Under the pieces are notes generated by a model, which saw nothing but the letters and a program-made list of their open reading frames with translations, was not told the origin of the DNA and searched no databases. The translations under genes and the position numbers were made by a program. 64,000 nucleotides of DNA. Source: Bacteroidia bacterium. Lineage in GTDB: Bacteria > Bacteroidota > Bacteroidia > J057 > JADKCL01. The stretch is taken from contig JACJYV010000004.1 of NCBI GenBank assembly GCA_020635905.1, positions 310,001 through 374,000 of the forward strand, read 5' to 3'. Below, one piece after another: positions 7,673-17,473 of the stretch (position 1 is the first letter of the stretch; each line of letters starts with the position of its first letter).

Positions 7673-9294
7673 ACCAAAGGTGCCTTCTCCCGGTGCTGCT
7701 GGAACATTTTGGGCACAATATTCTTTTTCAGGATGGCACTGGCCGTGATCAGACCCGCCGCCATGGCTCCACCAATGCCTGCACTGACAATGTCTTGTCC
7801 TGTGAGCCACAGCCCTTTAAAGGGAGTGGAGGGCTTGAGCCATTTTTGCTGGTATCGCTCAGGTGTATGGTCGATTCCGTAGATCTCGCCCTTTTGGTAG
7901 AGGGTGAATTTGCGGGTGGAAAGCGGGGTGGAAAGTTCGTAGAAGTCGATTTTGCCCCTCAGTTGTGGTTCAAATTCATAGAGTTTTTCCAGCAACTTTT
8001 GCGCAAGCCGCTCCTTTTGGGCTTCGTATTCCTCGCCCCGTTTCTTCCAGGGCTCATTTTCCCATTTCTCATACCAGTCATAGGGAGCGAGGGTAATGAT
8101 CTCCAGGGTGGATTTGCCGGGATAACGGTTTTCCCATTCGGGATCTTTGGCCGAGGGAAAGGAAATATAAACCACAGGAAAAGGTTGATTTTCAGGGTCT
8201 TCCAGATAGGCTTTTACATTGTGGTCGTGGTCGTAATTGTCGGGATACAACCAGTAATTGGCTTTGCCCAGATTGAGTTCGGCAGTGCTGCCTTTGGCAC
8301 CAATGTAAAGGCAGAGGTGCGAAACAGAGGGCTGCACGGTGTGCAGCTTTTTTTCCAGGCCCAGGCTTTCGCGGGCAGCAGCCGGGATGAGGGTACCATA
8401 GGTATTGATTACCCCTGCGCTGCTGATCACCAGGGGAGCCCGCAATTCTTTTCCATCCGCCATGCGCACCCCCACCGCGGTTTTGCCCTCCAGGATTATT
8501 TCACTCACTTCTGCATTGGTTACAATCTCGCCTCCAGCGGCCTGAATGACCGGGGCCACTGTTTCGACGATACTGGCTGAGCCGCCTACGGGGTAGCAAC
8601 CCCCTGCCAGAAAGTGGCGGGCCACCATGGCATGAATGGCAAAACTGCTTTGCCCGGGTGGCAGGCCATAGTCACCATATTGTCCGGCCAGCACCCCGAT
8701 CAATTCGGGGTTGGAGGTCAGGGAGGAAAGCACCTCCAGGGTGGTTTTGCCCGAATAACGCTGGAATTTGGGGTCAGAAAGGAGGGCGCTGAACCAGGAC
8801 AAGGGCTGGGGCAGGGCTTTGGTGGTGAAAAATCCGCGGGAAACGCGGCCCACCTCGGCCAGCAGTTGCAGGTACTGGTCAATGGCCTGATGGTCTTCAG
8901 GAGCCCGAAACCACGTTTTGAGGTTGCGCCTGAAATTCTCTTTCCCCTTTTCAAAGGGGTATTCCTTTTTGCCAAAGATGATGCGGTCGTACACCTCGCC
9001 CATGTCGGCCCAGTGCAGGTTGCCGTTGGTGATGTAGTCAAAAAGCACCCGGGTAAAAGAATCGGGTCTTTCGACCTCCCCAATGTAATGGATTCCCACA
9101 TCCCACTCATAACCAGGGCGTTTGAAAACGTGGGTAAAGCCCCCCGGGGTATAATGGGCCTCCAGAATGAGCACCCGTTTGCCTTCTTTGGCCAGGATCG
9201 CTCCCGAAGTCAGTCCGCCCATACCCGAGCCAATGATGATGGCGTCGAATTTTCCCTCGGGAGTATGCCTTTTGTAGGATTGGGATGTTTTCAT
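7669..9294 (-). CDS. RetSat/CrtI-like FAD-dependent oxidoreductase
   Basis: The 541-residue protein has an N-terminal dinucleotide-binding motif, IIIGSGMGGLTSGAILAKEG, followed by LILEAHYTPGG, characteristic of the phytoene desaturase / all-trans-retinol 13,14-reductase group. WDVGIHYIGE is typical of the retinol saturase branch. The C-terminus has the second FAD motif, GLWLTGQDIVSAGIGGAMAAG. Likely reaction: saturation or desaturation of a polyene or isoprenoid substrate; the substrate is not determined. It shares an operon with the small membrane protein overlapping its 3' end. Confidence 0.85.
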   Translation of the reverse strand: MKTSQSYKRHTPEGKFDAIIIGSGMGGLTSGAILAKEGKRVLILEAHYTPGGFTHVFKRPGYEWDVGIHYIGEVERPDSFTRVLFDYITNGNLHWADMGEVYDRIIFGKKEYPFEKGKENFRRNLKTWFRAPEDHQAIDQYLQLLAEVGRVSRGFFTTKALPQPLSWFSALLSDPKFQRYSGKTTLEVLSSLTSNPELIGVLAGQYGDYGLPPGQSSFAIHAMVARHFLAGGCYPVGGSASIVETVAPVIQAAGGEIVTNAEVSEIILEGKTAVGVRMADGKELRAPLVISSAGVINTYGTLIPAAARESLGLEKKLHTVQPSVSHLCLYIGAKGSTAELNLGKANYWLYPDNYDHDHNVKAYLEDPENQPFPVVYISFPSAKDPEWENRYPGKSTLEIITLAPYDWYEKWENEPWKKRGEEYEAQKERLAQKLLEKLYEFEPQLRGKIDFYELSTPLSTRKFTLYQKGEIYGIDHTPERYQQKWLKPSTPFKGLWLTGQDIVSAGIGGAMAAGLITASAILKKNIVPKMFQQHREKAPLV

Positions 9295-9387
9295 AATACC
9301 AGTTTACGGTTTACGTCTACGGTTTACTCCCTATAGCAATCGCATGCGCGTCAACTTAGTGGAAATTCAGCCTAATATGATCAGTAT

Positions 9388-9541
9388 CGCAAAGTTCGCC
9401 AAGAATTTTGGGCCCAGATTACGTGGGTTGGGGTGGCAAAGTTCGCTAAGCTGGACGTTTTATTTGCTTATTGTCTTTGCGATCTTTGCTCCCTCCAACC
9501 CACGAAACGAGGAAAACACCCCCTTTGCGAACTTTGCGTGA
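9388..9541. repeat. MITE-like dispersed element, copy A
   Basis: The segment starts CGCAAAGTTCGCCAAGAA and ends with the partly complementary TTTGCGAACTTTGCG, with a second inverted pair inside (GGGTTGGGGTGGCAAAG against CTTTGCTCCCTCCAACCC). It therefore folds into one long imperfect hairpin. Related copies lie at 36948-37060 and 37118-37307. It does not code. Surrounding bases 9295-9387 and 9542-9657 hold low-complexity GGTTTAC and GACTGCT repeats and no gene. Confidence 0.65.
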
Positions 9542-9657
9542 CCTTTAAGCCCTTAAGTCGACGCCTTTGCGATAGCAATCGGGATTACGGTTTACGGTTA
9601 AAAAGTTAGTGCATTCAAATAGCTGACTGCTGACTGCTGATCGCTTCCCGCTTTCCG

Positions 9658-10683
9658 CTATTTTCGATGATTCTCAATCAGATCAAAATTACCGTTGAAA
9701 AGTACATTTTTGACCGTGTCTGAGGTGAGGAAGTCATGGGGAAAGCCCACTTCAATGGCGCTGGCCTCGTCGAGGCGCTTCATCTGAGCTTCGCTCAAGG
9801 GATAATTGAGGCAGCCCAGGCTGTCCTGAATCTGTTCCACTTTGCGGGCGCCCACAATGGGGATAATCACTTTGCCCTTCTGGCGCACCCAGTTCATGGC
9901 CACCTGAGCGGCGGTACAGCCGATTTCTTCGGCCACAGCCACCACTTCGCGGGTAATCCGTTGGCTGTTTTCATTCAAACGCTTGCTTTCTGCGGAAAGT
10001 CGGCCCGCTTTCTCCTCGTTGAGATATTTACCCGAAAGAGCGCCACCCGCCAAGGGTGCCCAGGCGGTCACCCCGATGTCCATGTGCGCAGCCATGGGAA
10101 TGAGGTCGCGCTCGGGCGTACGTTGCAGCAGGCTGTATTCGATCTGCAGACCGATAAACTGGGTCCAGCCGCGCAGTTCGGCCAGGGTGTTGGAGCGGGA
10201 AACCATCCATGCAGGAGTATCAGAAATCGCAATGTAAAGCACTTTGCCAGCTCTCACCAGATCGTCCAGGGCCCGCATCACTTCTTCTTCGGGAGTCATA
10301 AAATCCCAGGCGTGGAGGTAGAGCACATCCACATAATCTGTGCGCAGGCGGGCCAGGCTTTTTTCGAGTGATTGAACCAGATTTTTGCGGTGATTTCCGC
10401 CATCATTCAGGTGCTTTTCCGCCGAGTGAAGGCTGTACTTTGTGGCCATCACGATCTTATTGCGGTGTTCCTGCATGAATTCGCCCAGGAAAGATTCGCT
10501 CTCGCCCTCCGTGTAGCGGTTGGCAGTATCAATGAAATTACCGCCCGCATCCAGAAAGGCACTGTAAATCGAGTGGCTGGTCATGCGGTCCGCGCCCCAA
10601 CCCCAGGCGGTGCCAAAGGTCATGGTTCCCAAACAGATTTCAGAGACCCGCAGGCCGGATTTTCCTAATAATTTGTACTTCAT
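9658..10683 (-). CDS. Aldo/keto reductase
   Basis: The product has 341 residues, a standard length. Family signatures are LGTMTFGTAWGWG, the catalytic tetrad in DTANRYTEGES (Asp and Tyr), MATKYS (Lys) and LYLHAWD (His), and the NADPH-binding IIPIVGARKVEQIQDSLG near the C-terminus. It reduces carbonyls with NADPH; the substrate is unknown. It is last of a four-gene minus-strand operon (13681-9658), 20 bases after the methyltransferase. The ATG at 10683 is used; a TTG at 10701 would add six residues. Confidence 0.88.
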   Translation of the reverse strand: MKYKLLGKSGLRVSEICLGTMTFGTAWGWGADRMTSHSIYSAFLDAGGNFIDTANRYTEGESESFLGEFMQEHRNKIVMATKYSLHSAEKHLNDGGNHRKNLVQSLEKSLARLRTDYVDVLYLHAWDFMTPEEEVMRALDDLVRAGKVLYIAISDTPAWMVSRSNTLAELRGWTQFIGLQIEYSLLQRTPERDLIPMAAHMDIGVTAWAPLAGGALSGKYLNEEKAGRLSAESKRLNENSQRITREVVAVAEEIGCTAAQVAMNWVRQKGKVIIPIVGARKVEQIQDSLGCLNYPLSEAQMKRLDEASAIEVGFPHDFLTSDTVKNVLFNGNFDLIENHRK

Positions 10684-10703
10684 ATCCTTGATTTTACTCA
10701 AGT

Positions 10704-11432
10704 TTAGCCCATTTCAGGCTTCCTTCCAAATAGCAAACTTGCACATCCGTGGAAAATTGGCTGATGGTCGGTTTCCAGACCGGCTTCCCGAAAGGGTTTG
10801 ACCAAACCTCCACAATTGCCAAAACGGCCGGCATAAATGCCGAGCATACGGTAGTTTTCAGGATTTCCGAGAAAAACCCGTCCCAGAATGGGAATGATGT
10901 GGTTCAGGTAAAAATTGTACAATCCGCGCAGCGGCCAGCCAACGGGATCAGAGATTTCGACCAGGGCAAAGGTGCCGCCGGGTTTAAGCAGACGGTAGAT
11001 TTCATCGCCCAGTTGGGGAAAAGCGGCTGGAGGGAAGGTTTTCAACCCAAAGCCAGAAACAATTACATCTGCTTTCCCGTCGGGCAGGCTGTTGGAAAAG
11101 AGGTTTTCCTGCAAAACCTCAATCTGGTGGTCAGCATAATTTCTCCTGCGCTCGCGGGCCATTTGCGACATTCCCCGCGATAAATCCAGGGAGATTAATT
11201 TGCCCTCAATCCCCACCTGAGGGAGAATAAAAGGCCATAATTCGCCCATTCCGCCCATCAGGTCGTAAACGGTTTGCCCTTTTTGAAGCCCGGCCTTTTG
11301 GATCAGTTGCCGACGCCAGGCCACGTTGAAGCCGAAAGAGGTGATGCGATTCACCCGGTCGTAGGTCCGGCTCATTTCATCAAAGAGAGCAGAAATAAAC
11401 TCAGGATCATAAATATTATCCGCAGGATTCAT
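10704..11432 (-). CDS. UbiE/MenG-like SAM-dependent methyltransferase
   Basis: The 242-residue protein has a class I methyltransferase fold. The N-terminal FDEMSRTYDRVNRITSFG matches the UbiE/MenG signature, and VYDLMGGMGELWPFIL occupies the SAM-binding position (motif I), though its glycine pattern is less regular than usual. LKPGGTFALVEISDP is the post-motif strand. Family members methylate quinone precursors, but the weaker motif I and an operon without quinone genes leave the substrate open. Confidence 0.78.
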   Translation of the reverse strand: MNPADNIYDPEFISALFDEMSRTYDRVNRITSFGFNVAWRRQLIQKAGLQKGQTVYDLMGGMGELWPFILPQVGIEGKLISLDLSRGMSQMARERRRNYADHQIEVLQENLFSNSLPDGKADVIVSGFGLKTFPPAAFPQLGDEIYRLLKPGGTFALVEISDPVGWPLRGLYNFYLNHIIPILGRVFLGNPENYRMLGIYAGRFGNCGGLVKPFREAGLETDHQPIFHGCASLLFGRKPEMG

Positions 11433-11461
11433 GGGCAGAGCAGGGGAAAAAGGAGTAAATC

Positions 11462-12484
11462 TCAGCGTTTTTGGAGGAAATTATGCAGCTGACCGGCAGT
11501 GGTCAGGTATTCGTGTTCCTCGGTTTCGAGGGTGAATCCCATTTCCAGATTGATTTTGATCATGGGGGCGTTGGCGGCGTAGCAATCGGTCAGAATGATT
11601 TCAGAATCGGGAAATTTTTCCAGCAGGGAAGCCAGCATTTTGGCTTTCAGCCAGCGGGCCAGGCCTTTGCCACGGTATTCCTCCTTCAGCCCGGTCATCC
11701 ATTGCAGCATCACAGCTTTGGGACGGTTGGGCACGGTCACGTTAGTCATACCCACCAGATTATTTTCCTGATCAAACAACAGGAAATGCATCATAAAATG
11801 GCCTGATTCCCGGTTTTGAATGGCGCTTTTCTGGTATTCCTCCGGGGTTTGCAGGGGATTGATGGTGCGGTTTTCGCGGGGAATGTCGCCCGTGAGATCG
11901 GTCAGCAGCTGGGAAAATTCCGGATAGAGGTATTCGGGCAGGTATTCGTACAGCTCAAATTTGAGCCCAAGATGCTCTGCGGCCGGGTTGTCGGCCCAGG
12001 TCTTCATCTGTTCAGGATTCAGGTTGGCTACATTGAGGCAGTAAATATTCTTCTGATTGATTTTCACCCCACCAAATTCCCGTACCAGTTCCACCATTTT
12101 ACTTTCTGAAGACGAAAACAAAAACTGATCGTGCTTCATTTTCTCCATTTCTCCTGCAATGACCCGGGCAATGATCCGGCGGTTTTCCTGGTCCGGGTTT
12201 TCGGCTGCCAGCAGGGAAAGGAATAATATGCCAAAGGAATGGTTGCTGGAATCTATCTGGGACAGATAGCCCATCCAGCCCGCCAGGCGGCCGTTTTCCT
12301 CCAGCAAAAAAATGGAAAAATTGAGATTCTTCAGGAGGGAGGTTTTGCGCTGCCTGAATTCCTCTTCGGTAATAAATTTGCTTTTGCGCCTGCGTTCGCT
12401 GTGAATCACCCTGCTCAATTCGAAGAAGAGCCCCCAATCTTTGGGAGTCATTTCATCGGCTATTACAGGTTTGACGGCGTACAT
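11462..12484 (-). CDS. Tandem GNAT acetyltransferase-like protein
   Basis: The protein has 340 residues and appears to hold two GNAT folds. The C-terminal one (about 175-340) has a clear acetyl-CoA-binding motif A, EEYRGKGLARWLKAKML, and an Asn-containing segment ANAPMIKINLEMGF that usually closes the active site. The N-terminal half (1-170) keeps the strand pattern (FLLEENGRLAGWMGYL) but no clear motif A and may be structural. The gene lies 24 bases after the ArsA-like ATPase gene and 29 before the methyltransferase gene. Substrate unknown. Confidence 0.78.
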   Translation of the reverse strand: MYAVKPVIADEMTPKDWGLFFELSRVIHSERRRKSKFITEEEFRQRKTSLLKNLNFSIFLLEENGRLAGWMGYLSQIDSSNHSFGILFLSLLAAENPDQENRRIIARVIAGEMEKMKHDQFLFSSSESKMVELVREFGGVKINQKNIYCLNVANLNPEQMKTWADNPAAEHLGLKFELYEYLPEYLYPEFSQLLTDLTGDIPRENRTINPLQTPEEYQKSAIQNRESGHFMMHFLLFDQENNLVGMTNVTVPNRPKAVMLQWMTGLKEEYRGKGLARWLKAKMLASLLEKFPDSEIILTDCYAANAPMIKINLEMGFTLETEEHEYLTTAGQLHNFLQKR

Positions 12485-12508
12485 GGTTGGGTAGGGGAGT
12501 CCTGCGGG

Positions 12509-13681
12509 TTAATTTCCCAGAGGTTCTTCCATAAATTTCACCGTGAGCCAGGGCTCTTCAAAGGAATAGCTGTCCATTTTCAGGAAGTTCACAAAGCGGG
12601 GCAGAAAGATGTTTTTCCGCTGATTCCCTATGTTCAGCACCAGCTCGTCACCATAGACATTGAGGGTAAAATCGTCTTTGGTAATGAAGGACAATTTGAA
12701 ACAAATGGCATAGCCTCCCTCAATTTCTTCCACCATGAAGGGGTTTTCGCTGTGAAATACCTCCATGGGTGACCGCTCCCCGTACACGGAATCTCCGATT
12801 CCTTCGAGCAGTTGCATGCCAAATACTTCCTGACCGAGGTGCCCCACTTTCAGGATGGGCAGGGGAGAAAAGCTCTCCTCAATGTCGTTCAGGTATTCTT
12901 TTTGGGAAGCGAGGTACTTGCTGAATACCCCGTTTCCATCAAAATCAGGGATAATGCGATTGATCACCAGGGCATCCACGTGGTAGCCGTACAGTTGCAG
13001 GTAGGTGTAGGCCCGTTTGGCTTCCTTGATCACCATGCGTTCGGGGTTGACCACCAGACGGATGGACGCGACCTTGGGGTCGCTGAAAATGGCTTGCACC
13101 CGTTCCAGTTTGCTGAACATGGTTTCGAGTTCCTCATAGCCCTTGTCCACGGGGATGCCCGTGGTTTTGCGCATCATGCTGCCCACCGTTTTGATGGCAA
13201 ATTTCTGGAAAGGGAAGGCTTTGGTGACCCACCACTTGGTGACCTGGGGCAGGGTCAGCAGGGTCAGGGTCTCGCCCGTGGGGGCAGAGTCGATGATGAT
13301 CAGGTCGTACTGACCTTCAGAAAAGTACTTTTCGATCCAGAGAAAGGCGGAAGCCTCTTCCATGCCCGGCAGGGCCGACATTTCTTCGGCCATTACATTC
13401 TGCACTCCCTGCCAGCGGAAAAGCGCCAGCATCAGCTGACGCATGTTTCCCCAGTATTTTTTCATGGAGTAATAAACGTCCAGTTCCTGGGCCCAGAAAT
13501 TTTCCGAAACCTCAGTAGGTTCGGGACCCAGTTTCACATCCAGGGCATCAGAAAGGCTGTGGGCAGGGTCAGTTGAGATCACCAGGGTCTTCACTCCCTG
13601 AGATGCGGCTTTGATGCCAGTTGCGGCAGCTATGGTTGTTTTTCCAACTCCACCTTTTCCGGTAAAAAGTAAAATTCTCAT
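12509..13681 (-). CDS. ArsA/Get3-family ATPase with C-terminal HSP20-like domain
   Basis: The 390-residue protein starts with the deviant Walker A loop FTGKGGVGKTTIAA (residues 5-18), with switch I DPAHSLSDALD and switch II IIIDSAPTGETLTLL, all typical of ArsA/TRC40. The last about 75 residues form a beta-rich segment ending WLTVKFMEEP, consistent with the alpha-crystallin-like domain found in non-arsenite ArsA homologues. No arsenic-resistance genes are nearby, so a role in membrane-protein handling or another ATP-driven task is more likely. First gene of the operon. The ATG at 13681 is used because the longer TTG form (13699) puts residues before the first strand. Confidence 0.85.
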   Translation of the reverse strand: MRILLFTGKGGVGKTTIAAATGIKAASQGVKTLVISTDPAHSLSDALDVKLGPEPTEVSENFWAQELDVYYSMKKYWGNMRQLMLALFRWQGVQNVMAEEMSALPGMEEASAFLWIEKYFSEGQYDLIIIDSAPTGETLTLLTLPQVTKWWVTKAFPFQKFAIKTVGSMMRKTTGIPVDKGYEELETMFSKLERVQAIFSDPKVASIRLVVNPERMVIKEAKRAYTYLQLYGYHVDALVINRIIPDFDGNGVFSKYLASQKEYLNDIEESFSPLPILKVGHLGQEVFGMQLLEGIGDSVYGERSPMEVFHSENPFMVEEIEGGYAICFKLSFITKDDFTLNVYGDELVLNIGNQRKNIFLPRFVNFLKMDSYSFEEPWLTVKFMEEPLGN

Positions 13682-13849
13682 CAGGAAATTTTTCTTCAAA
13701 CTTACGACTTATCTTCAAGATTATTGCTCAATTGGTGGGATAATCCGTCAGGAGAATAGTTTTTTCAGGATCGGACAAACAATTTGGGAGGTTTTCGAAT
13801 TAATTTGGTTATTTGGTTCAGGAAATAAAAATTTGTTCAATTCATTCGC

Positions 13850-14731
13850 ATGTCCAGACTGAACAGATCGCGCGGGGTCGCTACATTTTGGGTTCTGATT
13901 TCTTACCTGGCCGCCTTCGGCGGGGCCATTGGGGGATCACTTTTCTTTGCTAACGATCACCCTCTGGTGATTGCCGCCGTGGCCGATACCATTGGCACGC
14001 TGGTCATATTTTTCTTCAGTCTCACCTTCAATAATTCCAGTCTGTATGATCCTTACTGGAGCATTGCCCCTCCGGCCCTGGGGGTGTACTGGATGATGCG
14101 CCCCGAAGCCCAGGCGGGCGACATGGTGCGTCAGTATCTGGTCATGGCCCTGGTTTCGCTCTGGGCCCTGCGTCTCACCTGGAACTGGTACCGCGGCTGG
14201 CCCGGCCTCAACCACGAGGACTGGCGCTACCTTGACCTGCGCAAAAAGACAGGCAAAGCCTATTGGCTGGTCAGCTTTTCGGGCATTCACTTTTTCCCTA
14301 CCGTGCTGGTTTTTGTGGGATGCCTTTCGCTCTTTTATGCCCTGGACGGTCACCAGACCTTCGGCTGGCTCGACGGGGTGGCCGCGGTGGTTACCCTGGC
14401 CGGAATTGCGATTGAAGGCATCGCCGACAATCAACTGCGGGCCTTTCGCCTTTCCAAACCCGAACCTCAGGCCATCCTGGAAACCGGGATATGGAAGTAC
14501 TCCCGTCACCCCAATTATTTTGGTGAAATCACTTTTTGGCTGGGATTATTCCTCTTTTCCCTTGCTGCCGCTCCTGAGTACTGGTGGGCAGGCGCCGGTC
14601 CCCTGGCCATGATTCTGCTGTTCCTGTTTGTGAGTATCCCCATGAAAGACAAGCGCATGCTCAACTCCCGCCCCGACTATGCAGAGCGCATGAAAAAGGT
14701 ATCCATGCTGATACCTTTACCAGTAAAATAG
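13850..14731 (+). CDS. DUF1295 / steroid 5-alpha-reductase-like membrane protein
   Basis: The 293-residue protein has about seven membrane helices. The C-terminal signature GIWKYSRHPNYFGEITFWLG followed by PMKDKRMLNSRPDYAERMK is that of DUF1295, related to steroid 5-alpha-reductases and isoprenylcysteine methyltransferases. The substrate is likely a lipid but is not known. It is divergent from the ArsA operon and ends eight bases before the convergent adhesin gene. Confidence 0.85.
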   Translation: MSRLNRSRGVATFWVLISYLAAFGGAIGGSLFFANDHPLVIAAVADTIGTLVIFFFSLTFNNSSLYDPYWSIAPPALGVYWMMRPEAQAGDMVRQYLVMALVSLWALRLTWNWYRGWPGLNHEDWRYLDLRKKTGKAYWLVSFSGIHFFPTVLVFVGCLSLFYALDGHQTFGWLDGVAAVVTLAGIAIEGIADNQLRAFRLSKPEPQAILETGIWKYSRHPNYFGEITFWLGLFLFSLAAAPEYWWAGAGPLAMILLFLFVSIPMKDKRMLNSRPDYAERMKKVSMLIPLPVK

Positions 14732-14739
14732 GCGAAATT

Positions 14740-17256
14740 CTACCTGATCAGAGTCACAGAGCCAGCCTTTTTGCCGGGGATAAGTTCACGATCCACATAG
14801 GATATCACATAGGTGTAAACTCCCTCAGGCAGAGCGTTATTGCGGAAAGTGCCGTCCCAATGGTCGTAGGCTGATTTGGCTTCGAAAAGGAGCTTGCCCC
14901 AGCGGTCAAATACCATCACATTGGTAACCGTGAGGTCTTTTTCCACCGGGAAAAAGTAGTCGTTCAATCCGTCGCCGTTGGGAGAGAAGGCGGTGGGGAC
15001 AAACAGTCCCACCGGGCAATCGCCGCGTTCCACCCGCAGGTTGTCGTCGTTTTCGCAGCCATTGGGATCGGTCACGGTCACGTGAATGGAACCCGGTGCA
15101 CTCACCATGATAAAGGGCAAAGTCGTGCTGTCCTGCCAGATCCAGGCGATGTAGGGGCCCTCAGCAGAGATTTCGAAGGCTTCGCCCGGGCACCAGGTAC
15201 GGTTGGGGCCCAGTTCGATTTCGGGCAGAGGCAGCAGGGTAACCTCCACGCTGTCGCGGAAGGTGCCGCAATACTGGGTGGTCTGCGCCCAGTAAATTCC
15301 GGCCTGATCCACAAATTTCTGGTTATTCTGGTCTCCGTCGTTCCAGGTTACCGCGATGCTGTTGGGGCTGGCATTGAGGCGGATACGCCGACCTTCGCAC
15401 ACACTGGTGTCGGGACCGAGGTCAAAAGTGCGGACAAAGTCGTAGGTGGCAGTAGTCTGGTCGCTGGCGGTGCCGCACCAGGTGGAGGTCACGGTCAGTT
15501 GGTAGGTGCCGGGAGTGGTGACCATGTAGTTGAGGTTGGTGTTGCCATCCTGCCACTGGTAGCTGATGGCTCCGTTTACCACAGGTTGGATCAGCCAGGT
15601 ATGGCCTTCGCAAAGGACGGTGTCAGGAGGCAGGGTCACGGTGGGGTATTGGGAAATGACCACATTGACCGAGTCGCGGCCAGTGCAGCCGTTGCCATCC
15701 GTGACCTGTACCCAGTAGAGTCCGCTGGTGCTGGCCACCAGCACCTGAGAGGTATTGCCGCTGTTCCACAGGTAGCTCATGCCCGGATTTCCCGCGCTGA
15801 GGTTGGCAGCCAGGCCGTCACATTTCACGATGTCGGGGCCGAGATTCACCGTAGGTGGGGTGGCAAAAAGGGCGTTCATGGTGTCGGCAAAGGAGCATCC
15901 GTAGGCGTCGGTAACCGTGACCGAGTGATTGCCTGAAGTGGTGATGGTCACGGTTTGGGTGGTGGCGCCGCTGTTCCAGAGGTAGGATTTGCCAGGATTG
16001 CCCGCATCCAGGGTTTGGGGCGTATTGTCGCAAATGATCAGATCGGGACCAATATTCACATTGAAGGGCGGCGGCAGGGTTACGTTGACGGTATCGTGCC
16101 CCACGCACCCGGCCGGGTTGGTCACGGCAACAAAATATTGCCCGGTGGCGCTGGCGCTCAGGGTTTGGGAGGTGGAGGCATTATTCCAGAGGAAGGAACT
16201 TCCCGCATTGCCCGCATTGAGCAGGACCGGCACATTATAGCAACTGACCTGATCCGGGCCCAGATTGACGGTGGGAGTGGAGCTGTAGGTAACGTTGATG
16301 GCGTCGCTGAAGGTGCATCCATTTGGATCGGTCACCACCACGGAAAAAGTGCCGGTACCTGATACGGTTTCGGTCTGGTTGGTGCCGCCCGTGGACCAGG
16401 CGTAGGTATTACCGGGGAACCCGGCATCGAGGGTCAGGGGAGCCAGATCGCAGATCAGGGTGTCGGGACCGAGGTCGATGTTGAGCTGGGGGGCGTAGGA
16501 AATGGTGATGGAATCGCGCTGGGTGAGTACGGAGGTAAAGGTGATGTCGTCCAGTCCGAAATCGTTGCCGCCCAGGTTGGTGTTTTGGTTTACGATGCAG
16601 ATGGTGGCCGTGGTGGCGGCGCCTGAGTTCCAGACGGCATTGAACTGGGTCCAGGTCCAGGTGGTGTTGGGCGCGGTGAAAATGGGCCCGATGGCCGATC
16701 CGTTGATGTTGAATTGGAGCAGGGCCGGGCTGGATCCCACCACGGAGGTGACCCAGGTGGAGAAGTTGTAGTTGGTGTTGGGCACCACGTTGATGGTCTG
16801 GCACCAGACGTTGCTGCCCGGGGTACCCGATCCGTTGACCACCATGAAGTTGCCGGAGCCGCCGTGGGCGGTACCCTGGAAGCCGGGGTGCACGGTGTTG
16901 GCGTTGGGGCCTACCCAGTAGCGTCCCTCGGGGTTGAGGTTGGTGGAATAGATGTAATTGCTGGAAAAACCCGTATTGCCGCCACTGAAGTCACCATTGG
17001 TGACGAGGTTGCCTGTGAGGCAGGTAACCTGACACCAGTAGATCCCGGCCGTGGGGGCATTGATGGAGGCTGCGGTGGAGCCTGTGTTCCAAACCCGGCT
17101 GTTGTAGCCGTTGCCAGCCACCAGGGTCAGGGGACCGGGGGTGCAGAGCAGGGTATCATTGCCAAGGGAAAGGTTGCACTGGGCCGAAAGGCTGGCGGCG
17201 GTCAGAAATAAAAGGGAGATCAGAGTAAATATGGGTCGGGCAGTTCTGGGCTTCAT
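14740..17256 (-). CDS. T9SS type B surface protein with repeated Ig/PKD-like domains
   Basis: The 838-residue protein has a signal peptide (MKPRTARPIFTLISLLFLTAASLSAQ) and the opening CNLSLGNDTLLC. A beta-sandwich domain of the carbohydrate-binding type spans about residues 85-250. Then come about seven repeats near 75 residues long built on (N/D)LGPD..(I/V)C(D/E) and W..G.T.Q... patterns, with DPNGC/DGNGC turns. The C-terminus is the gliding-motility type B sorting domain: FVPTAFSPNGDGLNDYFFP, VMVFDRWGKLLFE, and a final SVTLIR. It is likely exported by the type IX system as an adhesin. It is not a fragment of the protein at the left edge, since the middle domains differ. Confidence 0.9.
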   Translation of the reverse strand: MKPRTARPIFTLISLLFLTAASLSAQCNLSLGNDTLLCTPGPLTLVAGNGYNSRVWNTGSTAASINAPTAGIYWCQVTCLTGNLVTNGDFSGGNTGFSSNYIYSTNLNPEGRYWVGPNANTVHPGFQGTAHGGSGNFMVVNGSGTPGSNVWCQTINVVPNTNYNFSTWVTSVVGSSPALLQFNINGSAIGPIFTAPNTTWTWTQFNAVWNSGAATTATICIVNQNTNLGGNDFGLDDITFTSVLTQRDSITISYAPQLNIDLGPDTLICDLAPLTLDAGFPGNTYAWSTGGTNQTETVSGTGTFSVVVTDPNGCTFSDAINVTYSSTPTVNLGPDQVSCYNVPVLLNAGNAGSSFLWNNASTSQTLSASATGQYFVAVTNPAGCVGHDTVNVTLPPPFNVNIGPDLIICDNTPQTLDAGNPGKSYLWNSGATTQTVTITTSGNHSVTVTDAYGCSFADTMNALFATPPTVNLGPDIVKCDGLAANLSAGNPGMSYLWNSGNTSQVLVASTSGLYWVQVTDGNGCTGRDSVNVVISQYPTVTLPPDTVLCEGHTWLIQPVVNGAISYQWQDGNTNLNYMVTTPGTYQLTVTSTWCGTASDQTTATYDFVRTFDLGPDTSVCEGRRIRLNASPNSIAVTWNDGDQNNQKFVDQAGIYWAQTTQYCGTFRDSVEVTLLPLPEIELGPNRTWCPGEAFEISAEGPYIAWIWQDSTTLPFIMVSAPGSIHVTVTDPNGCENDDNLRVERGDCPVGLFVPTAFSPNGDGLNDYFFPVEKDLTVTNVMVFDRWGKLLFEAKSAYDHWDGTFRNNALPEGVYTYVISYVDRELIPGKKAGSVTLIR

Positions 17257-17277
17257 CTCTCGTTTTTTGAAAGCTCT

Positions 17278-17400
17278 AGGGAACCTCTAAAAACTTCGAA
17301 TCTCTACGTTGGACCCGGTTCAGAAATGCTCATTTACAGTAGTAAACTGCGCTTTCTTCACCTGCGTCCGCCTTGATCTTCTTTGTTTTAAAGGTTCCCT
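17278..17400. repeat. Inverted repeat flanking 93 bases upstream of the adhesin gene
   Basis: AGGGAACCTCTAAAA (17278-17292) pairs with TTTTAAAGGTTCCCT (17386-17400), 14 of 15 bases matching. Bases 17257-17473 hold no gene. It could be a small mobile element or a structured leader, since it lies directly upstream of the minus-strand adhesin start. Confidence 0.45.
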
Positions 17401-17473
17401 CAAATATAGCTCAATTTCGACTCTATTGCTATTATGCCCAATGAGTTAGCAAAAATGAGGTCTGAACGGAAAA

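Noticed and set aside
12812..13576. 254-residue plus-strand frame opposite the ArsA-like ATPase
   Set aside because: Antisense shadow of a gene with P-loop and switch motifs.
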